Origin: Candidatus Bathyarchaeota archaeon
Lineage (GTDB): Archaea; Thermoproteota; Bathyarchaeia; Bathyarchaeales; Bathycorpusculaceae
DNA: 52,588 nucleotides
Reading direction: 5' to 3'
NCBI GenBank assembly: GCA_022865885.1
Contig: JALHSQ010000085.1
Span: 1-52,588 of the forward strand
Positions 28,256-36,571 of this stretch are shown here, piece by piece. The notes under the pieces were generated by a model. The model made no database searches, was not told where the DNA came from, and was given only the letters and a program-made list of their open reading frames with translations. Within the stretch, counting starts at the first letter, position 1; each line of letters opens with the position of its first letter. Position numbers and translations under genes: made by a program.

Positions 28256-28352
28256 GTTTTCCGTTGGAATAGACCACCGCTTTTCCTACTCAATGAGTAA
28301 AAGAGTTGCTAAAACATAATGCGTACGATCAATAATAGTGAAGTGGAGATGC

Positions 28353-29050
28353 TTGGTGAGGACAAAGGCGATTCTATTTGATCTACACAATACGTTAGTC
28401 TACGCAAACGAAGTCGTCTCTGAGGTAGAGCTCTCAGAATACCTTTTTAGTAAGGGTTACGAGATCTCGTCACAGGCATTAAGAGCTGCTTGAAGTTTTG
28501 TCTCTTTTGTAGATTATCCAAAACATGGCTATCCGGACTGGCATTCCTTCTTCTCACGGATTTTCTGGAGATTGAGCGTTGGGGTTGACAGGGAGACAAT
28601 TGACGAGATCATCAAACTTCTTGAAGACAAACCCTATCAGTATATCCTGATGCCGCGAGCGCTGTGAAGGAGGCAAAGAAGAGTGGCTTCAAAACGGCTA
28701 TAGTAACAACGATCGCACGGTTCAAATTCGAAAAAGCTATCCAGCCTATAAGCAAGCACATTGACTTCGTCATGACAGGCTATGAAGCGGGTTGTGACAA
28801 ATCGAATCCCAAAATGTATCTGAGAGTTCTCGAGGTTTGAGGGGTCGAACCTGAGGAGGCCGTCATGATTGGCGATGACATCCAGCTCGATGTTCGGCTT
28901 CCTAAGAGTCCAGGGATGGGCGCCATTCTTTTGGACAGAGAAATGAAGAATAGAGATCAATCCGTTGATGCTTTTGTATACAACCTGAATCAGGCAGTGG
29001 AAACCATAATAAGGCAACACAGCGAAAATGGAATCGCAAGGGGGACCGAA
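28353..29050 (-). other. note on strand: the HAD remnant listed next is on the plus strand
   Basis: Nothing is supported on the complement strand here. This entry only records that complement frames at 28637-29020 and 28902-29135 are antisense images of the HAD remnant. Confidence 0.3.
28353..29050 (+). pseudogene. decayed HAD-superfamily hydrolase
   Basis: From TTG 28353 or GTG 28356 the frame reads RTKAILFDLHNTLVYANEVV, the HAD motif I DxxxT (FDLHNT). It breaks at TGA 28491-28493, goes on with SFVSFVDYPKHGY and IFWRLSVGVDRE, then shifts frame near 28641. It continues PDAASAVKEAKKSGF, IARFKFEKAIQ, KSNPKMYLRVLE, has a second TGA at 28838-28840, and ends with VEPEEAVMIGDDIQLDV, the motif IV GDD. 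Two in-frame stops and a frameshift in about 700 bases mean a true pseudogene. Its last frame runs without a stop into the aminotransferase that starts at GTG 29051. Dispersed motif copy 5 lies inside its C-terminus. Confidence 0.75.
28964..28981 (-). repeat. dispersed 18-base motif, copy 5, inside the HAD remnant
   Basis: The complement reads GTATACAAAAGCATCAAC, identical to the consensus. In the HAD frame it encodes VDAFVY. Confidence 0.7.
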
Positions 29051-30346
29051 GTGACGGAGAAGTACGTTTCCAAGACTTACAAGTCGAAGAGCCTTTACGA
29101 AAGGGCAAAAAAGGTTCTCCCGGCAGGAGTATCATACGGAATACGGTATTTTGAACCCTACCCGTTCTACACTAGTAAAGCCAAGGGGTGCAAGCTCTAC
29201 GACGTTGACGGGAATGAGTATATAGATTTCTGGCTTGGGCACACTGCACTTATACTTGGTCATAGTCCGCCAGCAATCGTAAAAGCCGTCGGGAAACAGC
29301 TTGAAAATGGCACACAATATGGAACTTCTCACGAATTGGAAGTGGAGGTGGCTGAGCAGGTGGTGAAGATGGTTCCAAGCGCCGAGATGATTCGCTTCAC
29401 TAACTCTGGAACTGAAGCAAACATGTACGCAACACGCTTGGCAAGAGCGTACACTGGCAAGAACTGTATAGCCAAATTCGAAGGAGGATGGCATGGAGGC
29501 TATGACGCACTGCAAATTGGTGTCAAACAACCGTTTAACGTCCCAGAATCCGCAGGACTGACAGAAGGAGCCACCAATGACACTATTCTGTTGCCTTTCA
29601 ACGATCTCGAAGGGGTCAAAAACGAATTGAGAGAAAAAGAGATCGCTTCGATCTTGGTTGAACCGGTTCTTGGTTCTGGTGGTGGAGTTCCAGCAAACAA
29701 AGAATTCCTGAAAGGACTCAGAGAACTCTGCGATGAGAAGAACATCTTGCTGATCTTCGATGAAGTGATCACTGGCTTTCGATTGGCACCAGGTGGAGGG
29801 CAACAATATTACGGTGTGACACCAGACATTACTGTTCTTGGAAAGATCCTTGGGGGAGGCTTTCCGATCGGTGCATTCTGTGGACGCAAAGAGATCATGG
29901 AAAGGATCAATTCACTCGTCCATAAACGCCGAGACTATTCATTTCATGGCGGGACATTTGCCGCTAATCCAATAACGATGGTAGCAGGATTGACGACACT
30001 GAGAACATTGGAGAGCGGAGAATTGATTGACGGACTCAACAGACTTGGCCACAAGACACGGGAGCAATTGGCTGAGATATTTGAAACAGGAGACATTGAC
30101 GCACAAGTAATCGGCGCTGGCTCCATTTTCAATGTTCACTTTACGAAAGAAGAAGTGGTAGATGCGCATGTTGCTTCAAGAGCCGACAAAAGCAAGCTCT
30201 TCGATTACCACTTGAAACTGATTGCTGATGGAATATTCATGTTGCCAACACACAACGGTGCGCTGAGCGCTGCACACACAAATGCAGAAATGGAGAGGCT
30301 TTTTTCGGAAACCGAAGACTACGCTAGGCACGCCAACTCCAGCTAA
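29051..30346 (+). CDS. class III (glutamate-1-semialdehyde-aminomutase-like) PLP aminotransferase
   Basis: A 431-residue protein starting at GTG 29051, preceded by AGGGGG (29040-29045). It has the class III fold-type I layout: LPAGVSYGIRYFEPYPF, VDGNEYIDFW, FTNSGTEANMYATRLARA (PLP-phosphate binding), FEGGWHGGYD, LLIFDEVITGFR (Asp that pairs with the PLP nitrogen), VLGKILGGGFPIGAF with the Schiff-base lysine, and YSFHGGTFAANP. Sequence type is nearest to glutamate-1-semialdehyde 2,1-aminomutase, but no other haem-synthesis gene is nearby, so it may be one of the many GSAM-like aminotransferases of unknown substrate. The frame is open upstream into the HAD remnant. Confidence 0.8.
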   Translation: MTEKYVSKTYKSKSLYERAKKVLPAGVSYGIRYFEPYPFYTSKAKGCKLYDVDGNEYIDFWLGHTALILGHSPPAIVKAVGKQLENGTQYGTSHELEVEVAEQVVKMVPSAEMIRFTNSGTEANMYATRLARAYTGKNCIAKFEGGWHGGYDALQIGVKQPFNVPESAGLTEGATNDTILLPFNDLEGVKNELREKEIASILVEPVLGSGGGVPANKEFLKGLRELCDEKNILLIFDEVITGFRLAPGGGQQYYGVTPDITVLGKILGGGFPIGAFCGRKEIMERINSLVHKRRDYSFHGGTFAANPITMVAGLTTLRTLESGELIDGLNRLGHKTREQLAEIFETGDIDAQVIGAGSIFNVHFTKEEVVDAHVASRADKSKLFDYHLKLIADGIFMLPTHNGALSAAHTNAEMERLFSETEDYARHANSS

Positions 30347-30449
30347 CCGATGCACTAAATAATATGAGGAGTGCCTGAGTGGATCCTGCAATCACAAGAC
30401 CCTTGGGCATTGTTGTCTTTCCGACTATGGACGATGCTTGTCTGAGATT

Positions 30450-31067
30450 CTATTTCCTGAGCACAGCTTCGGCTCTTTTCAAATCTGATGGGGTGTTCAC
30501 ATTGAAGAATGTTCTGAGGTCTGGATCCAGCTGCTGTAGAACGAGTGAGGAAACGTATCTTACGCCTCTGAGCTTTTCGACCATAGCCTTCATGTTTAAC
30601 TCTCCACGGTTCAATGCAGTTCTTGCGGCATCTAGCGCTGGTTTTGTACAGTAAACTGCGTGCAAAGGTTCCATGTACGCGTTTGGTTGACGAGGAATAG
30701 CTGCTGCTTTGTCTGTGCAGAGATCAAGCAGGAGAGCGAGAATGTCCTTGGAAACGAATGGTACATCACATGGAAGGAGGAGCGAATATTCTCCGTGTGC
30801 TGCGTCGAAGCCTGTCAAGGCTCCTATTAACGGTGTTTGGATGTTTTCAGCGTCGACAAGAACCTTCACGTCTGCGTCCAGAGCTTTTGTGTAACTCTTG
30901 GCTTGAGCGTTTGAGCTGACAACGACTATCGTTTCCTCTACAAGGTTGCTGGCCGCGTCCAGGACATATTTTATCAGAGGTTTGTCTGCAAGGTCCATTA
31001 GTCCTTTGTCTTTTCCGAATCTGCTGGAGGAACCGCCGGCAAGTATAACTGCAGATCTGTCTCGCAA
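30450..31067 (-). CDS. mobA: molybdenum cofactor guanylyltransferase MobA
   Basis: A 205-residue nucleotidyltransferase with LAGGSSSRFGKDKGLM (nucleotide-binding G-x-S-x-R-x-G-x-D-K), PLIGALTGFDAAHG, LLLPCDVPFVS (metal-binding Asp) and a C-terminal FFNVNTPSDLKRAE. MobA adds GMP from GTP to molybdopterin. This implies molybdo- or tungsto-enzymes, although the related NTP-transferases for F420 and other cofactors share the fold. It is single and not in an operon with other cofactor genes. The coding sequence is intact. Confidence 0.85.
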   Translation of the reverse strand: MRDRSAVILAGGSSSRFGKDKGLMDLADKPLIKYVLDAASNLVEETIVVVSSNAQAKSYTKALDADVKVLVDAENIQTPLIGALTGFDAAHGEYSLLLPCDVPFVSKDILALLLDLCTDKAAAIPRQPNAYMEPLHAVYCTKPALDAARTALNRGELNMKAMVEKLRGVRYVSSLVLQQLDPDLRTFFNVNTPSDLKRAEAVLRK

Positions 31068-31202
31068 TTCGTTGTCCCCGCATTGCTTGCCATGTGGTAG
31101 CAGCGTCTTAATTGTAAAGGTTTCTGCGTAATATTTCGAAGCCGGAATATGGTATATTACGAGACTAGTGACTATTTAAGGATAGGAAAAGGAAGGAATT
31201 AC

Positions 31203-31322
31203 ATGCACCCTGAAATCAAAGAGCTAAGTCGCATGATTTGCAACCAATGTGATGAGAGAGAATATGAAAAGTGCAAGTACTGCAAGGTCTACCAGCTAAT
31301 CAACAAGATAGCTGAGCAGTAA
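31203..31322 (+). CDS. 39-residue protein with four cysteines, putative zinc-binding
   Basis: A short protein, MHPEIKELSRMICNQCDERE then YEKCKYCKVYQLINKIAEQ, with two C-x2-C pairs spaced as in a zinc knuckle. It has good expression signals: ACTATTTAAGG at 31170-31180 as TATA box and GGAAGG (31193-31198) just before the ATG. No named family was recognised. It could be a regulatory subunit or an RNA-binding microprotein. Its stop lies 13 bases before the convergent ParA gene. Confidence 0.6.
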   Translation: MHPEIKELSRMICNQCDEREYEKCKYCKVYQLINKIAEQ

Positions 31323-31335
31323 GAGCTTGCAGATA

Positions 31336-32103
31336 CTACATGCGGTCTATCTCATTAGCCATTTCGTCTAAGATTTTTGTGAAGGGATGAGTAGGTTTCT
31401 CCTCGGCGAAAATGATGTTTCCCTCCCCTCTTAGAACGTCGCAGAAGCACGGAATCACTCCCAAGAGTGGAGCTCTGTACAAATCCTTTGTCTTAGCTTG
31501 TATCTCATCTTTCCCAGATTTTGAAGCGTCGAGAACCTTGTTTAAGACTATTTCTGTTTTCTTCTCAAACAAGTCATAAAGCTCTCGAAGCATGCGCCCT
31601 GTTCCATCAACGTCAGACCTGTCGAAGGTTGTCACCACGATCACCAAATCAGCGCCCACAATTGCATTAATAGAAGAATATTGCAGTCCTGGGCTAGTAT
31701 CGAAAATGATGTAGTCAAAGTGTTGGTCATCCAGTAGAGAGTTACGTAGCGCTAGCAGTCTCCCTAGAGCTCGCATTTCCCATTTTCTGTCTTTGGCAGA
31801 CATGTCACGTATTGCTTCAGTTGAAAGATTCGCAAACCCTACGCTGAACTTGCCATCGCTATGGAGTCTGTCACCCATATTTACTAACACTTTGTCGATT
31901 TCGCATATGCCATTTAGATAATCGTTTAACCAGTGTTCTGTCCCGTTCGCCTTCAGGAGAGTGGCAAGGCTCGGGGCTCTAAAGTCAAGGTCGAACAAAC
32001 AGACTTTCTTTCCATGCTTGACGAATGTTGCGGCCAAGTTCACGGAAAGGAGTGTTTTTCCGGTACCGCCTTTGTAAGAATGTACTGCAATTATCTTACC
32101 CAT
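31336..32103 (-). CDS. ParA/MinD-type P-loop ATPase
   Basis: A 255-residue ATPase from ATG 32103 (three codons of the longer frame dropped). It has the deviant Walker A VHSYKGGTGKTLLSVNLAA (residues 7-25), FDLDFRAPSL, and YIIFDTSPGLQYSS (Walker B). ParA/MinD-like proteins position plasmids, chromosomes or membrane structures. It overlaps by 8 bases the upstream winged-helix gene, which probably encodes its partner or regulator. It may be a plasmid-derived partition module or a chromosomal one; the missing ParB makes the former uncertain. Confidence 0.8.
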   Translation of the reverse strand: MGKIIAVHSYKGGTGKTLLSVNLAATFVKHGKKVCLFDLDFRAPSLATLLKANGTEHWLNDYLNGICEIDKVLVNMGDRLHSDGKFSVGFANLSTEAIRDMSAKDRKWEMRALGRLLALRNSLLDDQHFDYIIFDTSPGLQYSSINAIVGADLVIVVTTFDRSDVDGTGRMLRELYDLFEKKTEIVLNKVLDASKSGKDEIQAKTKDLYRAPLLGVIPCFCDVLRGEGNIIFAEEKPTHPFTKILDEMANEIDRM

Positions 32104-32485
32104 CAGTGTCACCTTTGGCTTCCTTTTCGATGTAGAAATAGGCTTTTCTTCCTTTCCTTTCTTTTTTCAAGTAGGTCATGATTACTAGTTGATTGAGGTA
32201 TGAGCTTTCCACGGCTCTGGCCCTGTGCGTCTGTTCGGCGATTTCGTCTGCTGTGGCTCGGCCTAATCTGCAAAGCGCCATAGCTGTTTTCCTTAGATGA
32301 TCTGGCATTGAAAGTAGTGTCATAACGTCTAACGGGGCATCCGAAATTGGTTGTTGGGGACTTCTGTCATTGTGTCTTTGTAGCTCGATCATGACTTCGA
32401 TTTTTTCGTTTAGTCTTTCGAGGTTTTCTCTGATTCTTTCAAGCTCATGCAGAGGTTTCTGCCCGAGGACTTCCTGTCTTGACAC
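32096..32485 (-). CDS. coiled-coil plus winged-helix protein, ParA partner
   Basis: The 129-residue protein has an N-terminal helix likely to form a coiled coil (LHELERIRENLERLNEKIEVMIEL). A winged helix follows, PDHLRKTAMALCRLGRATADEIAEQTHRARAVESSYLNQL, with a wing YLKKERKGRKAYFYIE. The architecture is that of a transcriptional regulator or DNA-binding partner of the adjacent ATPase, with which it overlaps by 8 bases (TGATGGGTAA, ATG inside). A role as the DNA-tethering part of a partition pair is possible. Confidence 0.65.
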   Translation of the reverse strand: MSRQEVLGQKPLHELERIRENLERLNEKIEVMIELQRHNDRSPQQPISDAPLDVMTLLSMPDHLRKTAMALCRLGRATADEIAEQTHRARAVESSYLNQLVIMTYLKKERKGRKAYFYIEKEAKGDTDG

Positions 32486-32788
32486 TGTGTTGCCTCATTG
32501 TGTTTTACAAGTATACAATAAGCTAATGACATAGCGTCTATTAAGTCTTACGAAACTAGTGTAAGAAATGCTGGTATTGATTAAAGAAACAAAGGGGACA
32601 GTCGCCACGAAACAGATCAACGATCGACATCTAACTCAGAAAATGGCTACTTATCGTGCCCTCACTATCGCATACTTGTATTGTTGTTTCACCGAGACAT
32701 GTGTTAGACTCAGAGAAACCTACTGAATAGTGATACGAAGAACGACAAGAACAGCTTTGAGTTGATCATTGAAACAAAAATTGGGAGA
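32486..32788. other. intergenic, no gene seen
   Basis: 303 bases, AT-rich. Apart from a probable promoter of the 32485 gene (complement of 32507-32519, TTATTGTATACTT) nothing was recognised. Confidence 0.4.
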
Positions 32789-33082
32789 TTAGAACGGCAC
32801 TGGCGCGCTGTTTCTAGCTTCCTCCACTATTGGGAGTACTAGCTTTAGTTCTCTGAAATACTTGAGTACAGTTATGCCTCTTTGAGTTATGGCGTATACT
32901 ACTCTTCGCTCTCCAGCGTTCCGCTCTTCCACTAGATTCTGTTTTGTCAGGAAGTCCAAATATTCCTTGAGCACGCTACAGTTTACGTTGGCCTTGTACA
33001 TGATGTGAGTCAGTTTTAGTGGACCGCGATGCGCTAGCACTTTGAGGATGTCTATGTACATTTCAAGCTTGGAACGTCTCAT
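32789..33082 (-). CDS. winged-helix transcription regulator
   Basis: A protein of about 97 residues starting at ATG 33082. It matches the archaeal HTH_45-like winged helix: RRSKLEMYIDILKVLAHRGPL, THIMYKANVNCSVLKEYLDFL (recognition helix), LVEERNAGERRVVYAITQRG (wing), then a C-terminal helix for dimerisation. It is paralogous to the plus-strand gene at 34360-34686 (MRRSKLESYEQILKALAKKP). A TATA-like box lies in the complement of 33117-33126. The regulated genes are unknown. Confidence 0.75.
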   Translation of the reverse strand: MRRSKLEMYIDILKVLAHRGPLKLTHIMYKANVNCSVLKEYLDFLTKQNLVEERNAGERRVVYAITQRGITVLKYFRELKLVLPIVEEARNSAPVPF

Positions 33083-33167
33083 TACCAAACCTCTTTTTCT
33101 TCACTTTAGCCCTTTTCATATAAAGCTTTTATGGATTCAAACTAAGTCTTTTTCTGATTGGTCTGCG

Positions 33168-33350
33168 TTAGCAGTTCCTTTTTTCCTGTGCACGTATTAG
33201 CACGTTTATTCTATTTTGAAAGGCTGTGACTAGGTCATCTAGCAATATTCTTCGCAAACTTGTCGAAAGTTCTTTGACGTTTTCCTTGAGAACCTTGGCC
33301 ATTTTGGTTTCTAGGTCTTTTCTTTGCTTAATTGTTAGTGTTTGTTTCAA
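33168..33350 (-). CDS. small coiled-coil protein
   Basis: A 60-residue basic helical protein (TIKQRKDLETKMAKVLKENV, then LSTSLRRILLDDLVTAFQNR) likely to be an amphipathic coiled coil. It sits beside the winged-helix gene on the same strand. No family was recognised. The amphipathic pattern and lack of stops support a real gene, though it is short. Confidence 0.4.
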   Translation of the reverse strand: MKQTLTIKQRKDLETKMAKVLKENVKELSTSLRRILLDDLVTAFQNRINVLIRAQEKRNC

Positions 33351-33828
33351 GACTTTTCCCCCATTGTTCGTGCACTCGAATAGGCTTGCGATATATAACT
33401 GTCTTATGAATCTTGAAGAAATATCTGAAATACGGATTTTGAGTGCAGACTGGAGGAACTAGTTCTGCGATGTGAGCAAGGAGAGTTCTCAAAGGCGTCC
33501 AACGTGTTCGAGATCACGGCTTCTGAAGTGACTTTTGTTGAGGCTATTGTAAACAATTCTACTGTATTCGTAAGCGCTCTCCATAAATGTACGGTGCAAG
33601 TGTCGCTGGCTCAGAGAGCCTTCAGTAGTGAGATAGAATGATTTTCGAGGCTATGAAAAATCAGCAAACGTAGAGTTTTCTTGCGACATGTGATTTGGAG
33701 TACTGATACTGCGTTCACAACTGTTTAATCTTTGGCTTAACTTCAGGAGTAATGCTAAACGTGTCTAGGATAGCGAATATGTTGATAGAGCTATCTGAAT
33801 CTATAGGCACCAAAGTGCAGGTGTGTAA
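33351..33828. other. intergenic with a startless open frame
   Basis: A frame ending at TGA 33639-33641 reads FECRLEELVLRCEQGEFSKA and ASEVTFVEAIVNNSTVFVSA, which looks protein-like. It begins after a TGA without any start codon. A short ATG frame at 33405 (MNLEEISEIRILSADWRN) precedes it one frame over, so a small frameshifted gene is possible. A TATATA at 33391-33396 lies upstream. Confidence 0.3.
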
Positions 33829-34119
33829 ATGCTTGAATGGCTGGTGTTGACTTTCTGGCTTGTTTTGGCAGCGTACGCCTTCTGGTTCTTGTTCAAGGCA
33901 AAGACACTAAACCCCATAAATCTGGACGATCTAGCCCTGACTTGGAGAATGCACAAGAAAGAAGCAGGATGCAAGGCAAAACGGATAAAGAGTCTAATCA
34001 CTATAAACAACGAAACTGTTGGGTTCAAGTGTGAGTGTGGCTATGAATTTATCCAGAAACGATTGATCACCCAAAAGGCGCCCACATCTCCAGGGAGGAA
34101 ACAACAGCTTAGGCGTTGA
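33829..34119 (+). CDS. single-pass membrane protein with a cysteine motif
   Basis: A 96-residue protein with an N-terminal transmembrane segment (WLVLTFWLVLAAYAFWFLF). A cytosolic or extracellular part follows with ALTWRMHKKEAGCKA and FKCECGYEFIQKR (C-x-C-G). No family was recognised. It lies between two regulatory genes and could be part of an old element. Confidence 0.45.
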   Translation: MLEWLVLTFWLVLAAYAFWFLFKAKTLNPINLDDLALTWRMHKKEAGCKAKRIKSLITINNETVGFKCECGYEFIQKRLITQKAPTSPGRKQQLRR

Positions 34120-34359
34120 TCGTTCACTCTACGATGGTTGCTTTTTAAGCAGGTGAGCGACGTTCATATGATTAGTTCATAGGACAAGTGAAGCCACAAG
34201 ATTCTAAGAAAGCTCTCGTGCTTCTGTCCTTGACGAAAAAGGGATCTCCTTACACCGCTAGTTACCAAGGTCAATGCTGGATCAGTAGCACACCTAAAGA
34301 TTCGGAATTCATAAAGGATTTATCCAGAAAGAGACGACTACGAAGAAAGGTGTATACAG

Positions 34360-34686
34360 ATGCGAAGATCGAAACTGGAATCATACGAACAGATTCTGAA
34401 AGCTCTAGCGAAAAAGCCTTTGACTATTGACAGGTTGGCTTATGAGACCAACATAGATTGTGCAATTCTTAAACAACGCTTGGATTTCATGATCGGGAAT
34501 GGACTTACCAACGAGCGCCAAGTAGGTAAGAAGGCACTTGTGACTGTTTCGGAGAGAGGAATTGCTGTGCTCAGCGCTCTAAGCATTCAAGAACGCCTTG
34601 ACAAAGTTAGAAGCACCATAATGAATCTGGATGAGACGACAGAGGTTCTGCCAACCCTCTCAAGACGCAATCGAAGAACTAACTAA
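34360..34686 (+). CDS. winged-helix transcription regulator, paralog of the 32.8-kb gene
   Basis: A 108-residue protein, MRRSKLESYEQILKALAKKP, TNIDCAILKQRLDFMI, ERQVGKKALVTVSERGI, then a C-terminal extension rich in charged residues. It shares the start MRRSKLE-Y and the recognition-helix pattern with the protein at 32789-33082, so the two arose by duplication; they lie in opposite orientation about 1.3 kb apart. An 80-codon frame at 34188-34430 overlaps its start and is probably not real. Confidence 0.7.
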   Translation: MRRSKLESYEQILKALAKKPLTIDRLAYETNIDCAILKQRLDFMIGNGLTNERQVGKKALVTVSERGIAVLSALSIQERLDKVRSTIMNLDETTEVLPTLSRRNRRTN

Positions 34687-34714
34687 CAGAACGATGAACG
34701 AAAACACTCCGCAG

Positions 34715-34942
34715 CTACCGTTTGGCTGTTTTCGAAGGCTTTCCTCTACGCAACATGATTAATAGTAGAGTTGCCCCTATGCCTATTACGAAACCAAGTA
34801 TGAAGAACATGAATCCAAGCGTAGTGATATCTGATTGTACTGGTATCAAAGCAATAGCAAGCATCCCTGTTAGGAATCCTGCTATGAATACTGCAAAGCT
34901 CAGAACTAGAAAACCGCCCATGGAACCTTGACTCGCCTGCAA
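34715..34942 (-). CDS. small two-helix membrane protein
   Basis: A 75-residue protein with two hydrophobic segments, GGFLVLSFAVFIAGFLTGML and LGFMFFILGFVIGIGATLLL, and a basic tail RRGKPSKTAKR. A TTG start at 34942 follows GAGGGG at a spacing of 7; an ATG seven codons in is also possible. No named family was recognised; such short proteins are commonly membrane-bound regulators or anchors. Confidence 0.5.
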   Translation of the reverse strand: MQASQGSMGGFLVLSFAVFIAGFLTGMLAIALIPVQSDITTLGFMFFILGFVIGIGATLLLIMLRRGKPSKTAKR

Positions 34943-35297
34943 GTATTTTCCCCTCTTCTGTCAATAGAGGTCAATGTTGCGTTATCTAAAGAATCTTTCC
35001 GAAGCAAGCTTGCAGAACCTAGCCTCGCGTGTTGGCGCCGAGTTAGTTCTGGGAGAAGCTGAATTTCCGACTTAGCTCGTGCGCTGAGGTTCCGGGTGCC
35101 TTATGATTGAAAGGCACGAACGTTTTTATTTTTGCTTCACTTATTGCCCTTTGCCGGATGATGAGAAGGCATTAGGTTGACTCTTTGGATGAAATTTCAG
35201 AGTTACTCGGACGGCATTAATGGCTCGTTTTACAGGAATACATAGACAAGGTAGCTGTTTTGCTTAAGCCAATAGAAGTGTGCCTTTGTCCGAATTC
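34943..35297. other. intergenic, no gene seen
   Basis: 355 bases with no convincing frame; a T-rich stretch GTTTTTATTTTTG at 35121-35133 is the only feature noted. Confidence 0.4.
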
Positions 35298-36500
35298 TCA
35301 ATCACGTCGCTCAATCGTTAGCTCTTCTAGGTTTCGAGGATAATATGTGATGATTTCCGCTCCGTCCTCAGTTATCAGTATCGTGTCTGAATGCCGGAAA
35401 CCTGCAAATCCGATTTCATAGATGCCTGGTTCACAGCTGACCACCATGCCAGTCCGTAATGGTTCGTCGTTTCCTATGTCCAGCCATGGTGGTTCATGCA
35501 CTTCCAAACCTAAACCATGCCCAGTGTGATGCTTCACCAAGTCCATTAGACCTGCCTTCTTAAATGCACTGACGGTAGCCTTGTCTACGTCACTGCATTT
35601 GGCTCCGGGTTTGAATGCTTCGAATGCTGCGTCTTGGGCTTTCACCATAGCCTCGAAATAGCGTTTGTGTTTCGATGAAGGCTTTCCAACAATCATCGTG
35701 CGTTCCAATTCACAGGTGTAGCCTCCCACATCAACGCCAGATTCTGCAATAACGACGTCCCCCCTCTTGATCATGCGTCTTGTTGCAATAGAATGGGGTA
35801 TGGCGCTCATCTCTCCGATTTGGCCTCTAAACCCAACTGATACAGCGTAAACATTGCGCTTGGGCACATAGTCAAATCCAAGGGTTCTCTTCATGATCAA
35901 GGACGTCTCATTGGACGCATCAAGCGCTACGTTAGCATCCCATAAACCTTCTGCAGTATATTCCTGCAGAAGAGAAACTGACAGGTTAGCCCACTTGGCA
36001 CTTTCTCTAACAAGATCTATTTCTGCCGCGGATTTGATGACGCGCATCTTGGGTATCAGGTCTGAGGCGTCTACGAACCTTGCTTCAGGCAGCTCTTTCG
36101 CAAGTTTTGGTCCACTGTAACCCCACATTCCAAAGGCGCCCGAACTACTATCTGATCCTATACGCTTCTTCGCTAAACCCAACTCTTCCAGGAAATTGGC
36201 GAAATGCTTGATCGGATGTCTTTCACCAGGATAGTCCAAGTAAGTCTTAATCTCCTCAATGAGTCTTGTTTCAAGCGGAACATGCTCCTGTTCCAAGCTG
36301 GGACCAAGAAAAGCAATTTTGCCGTCTACAGGAATGACCAATGCTGCTGGTCGCTCGGTTGAAATGAAGTGGTAGCCCGTAAGGTAGAACATGCTTGCAC
36401 CGTTCGTTAGGTACAATGCATCGAGTCTACGTTTTGCAAGGGTCTTTCTTACTCGTTCAATGCGGTGTTCATATTCGACTTCGTTGATTGAGAACCTCAT
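35298..36500 (-). CDS. pepQ: Xaa-Pro aminopeptidase (M24 family)
   Basis: A 400-residue M24 metallopeptidase from ATG 36500, after GAGGAACTGGAA. The upstream 21 codons of the longer frame do not look native. It has an N-terminal creatinase-like domain (RRLDALYLTNGASMFYLTGY) and a pita-bread C-terminal domain. Metal ligands are in IAESGVDVGGYTCELERT (first Asp; the second is replaced by Glu or lies in ELERT), HHTGHGLGLEVHE (His), CEPGIYEIGFAGFR (Glu) and ILITEDGAEI (Glu). It removes N-terminal residues before proline or cleaves Xaa-Pro dipeptides, recycling peptides. The coding sequence is intact. Confidence 0.8.
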   Translation of the reverse strand: MRFSINEVEYEHRIERVRKTLAKRRLDALYLTNGASMFYLTGYHFISTERPAALVIPVDGKIAFLGPSLEQEHVPLETRLIEEIKTYLDYPGERHPIKHFANFLEELGLAKKRIGSDSSSGAFGMWGYSGPKLAKELPEARFVDASDLIPKMRVIKSAAEIDLVRESAKWANLSVSLLQEYTAEGLWDANVALDASNETSLIMKRTLGFDYVPKRNVYAVSVGFRGQIGEMSAIPHSIATRRMIKRGDVVIAESGVDVGGYTCELERTMIVGKPSSKHKRYFEAMVKAQDAAFEAFKPGAKCSDVDKATVSAFKKAGLMDLVKHHTGHGLGLEVHEPPWLDIGNDEPLRTGMVVSCEPGIYEIGFAGFRHSDTILITEDGAEIITYYPRNLEELTIERRD

Positions 36501-36571
36501 TTCCAGTTCCTCTCGAAGATGAATGCCAAGCATTATAATATGATGCAAATAAATGCTTTTCACGTAAACCT

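Noticed and set aside
20805-29050. TGA read as tryptophan or selenocysteine
   Set aside because: The three TGA codons fall at positions expected to be different residues, many intact genes end in TGA, and no SECIS-like or recoding signal was seen.
34188-34430. 80-codon frame overlapping the wHTH gene
   Set aside because: It overlaps the start of a recognisable regulator by 71 bases and has no domain or start signal.
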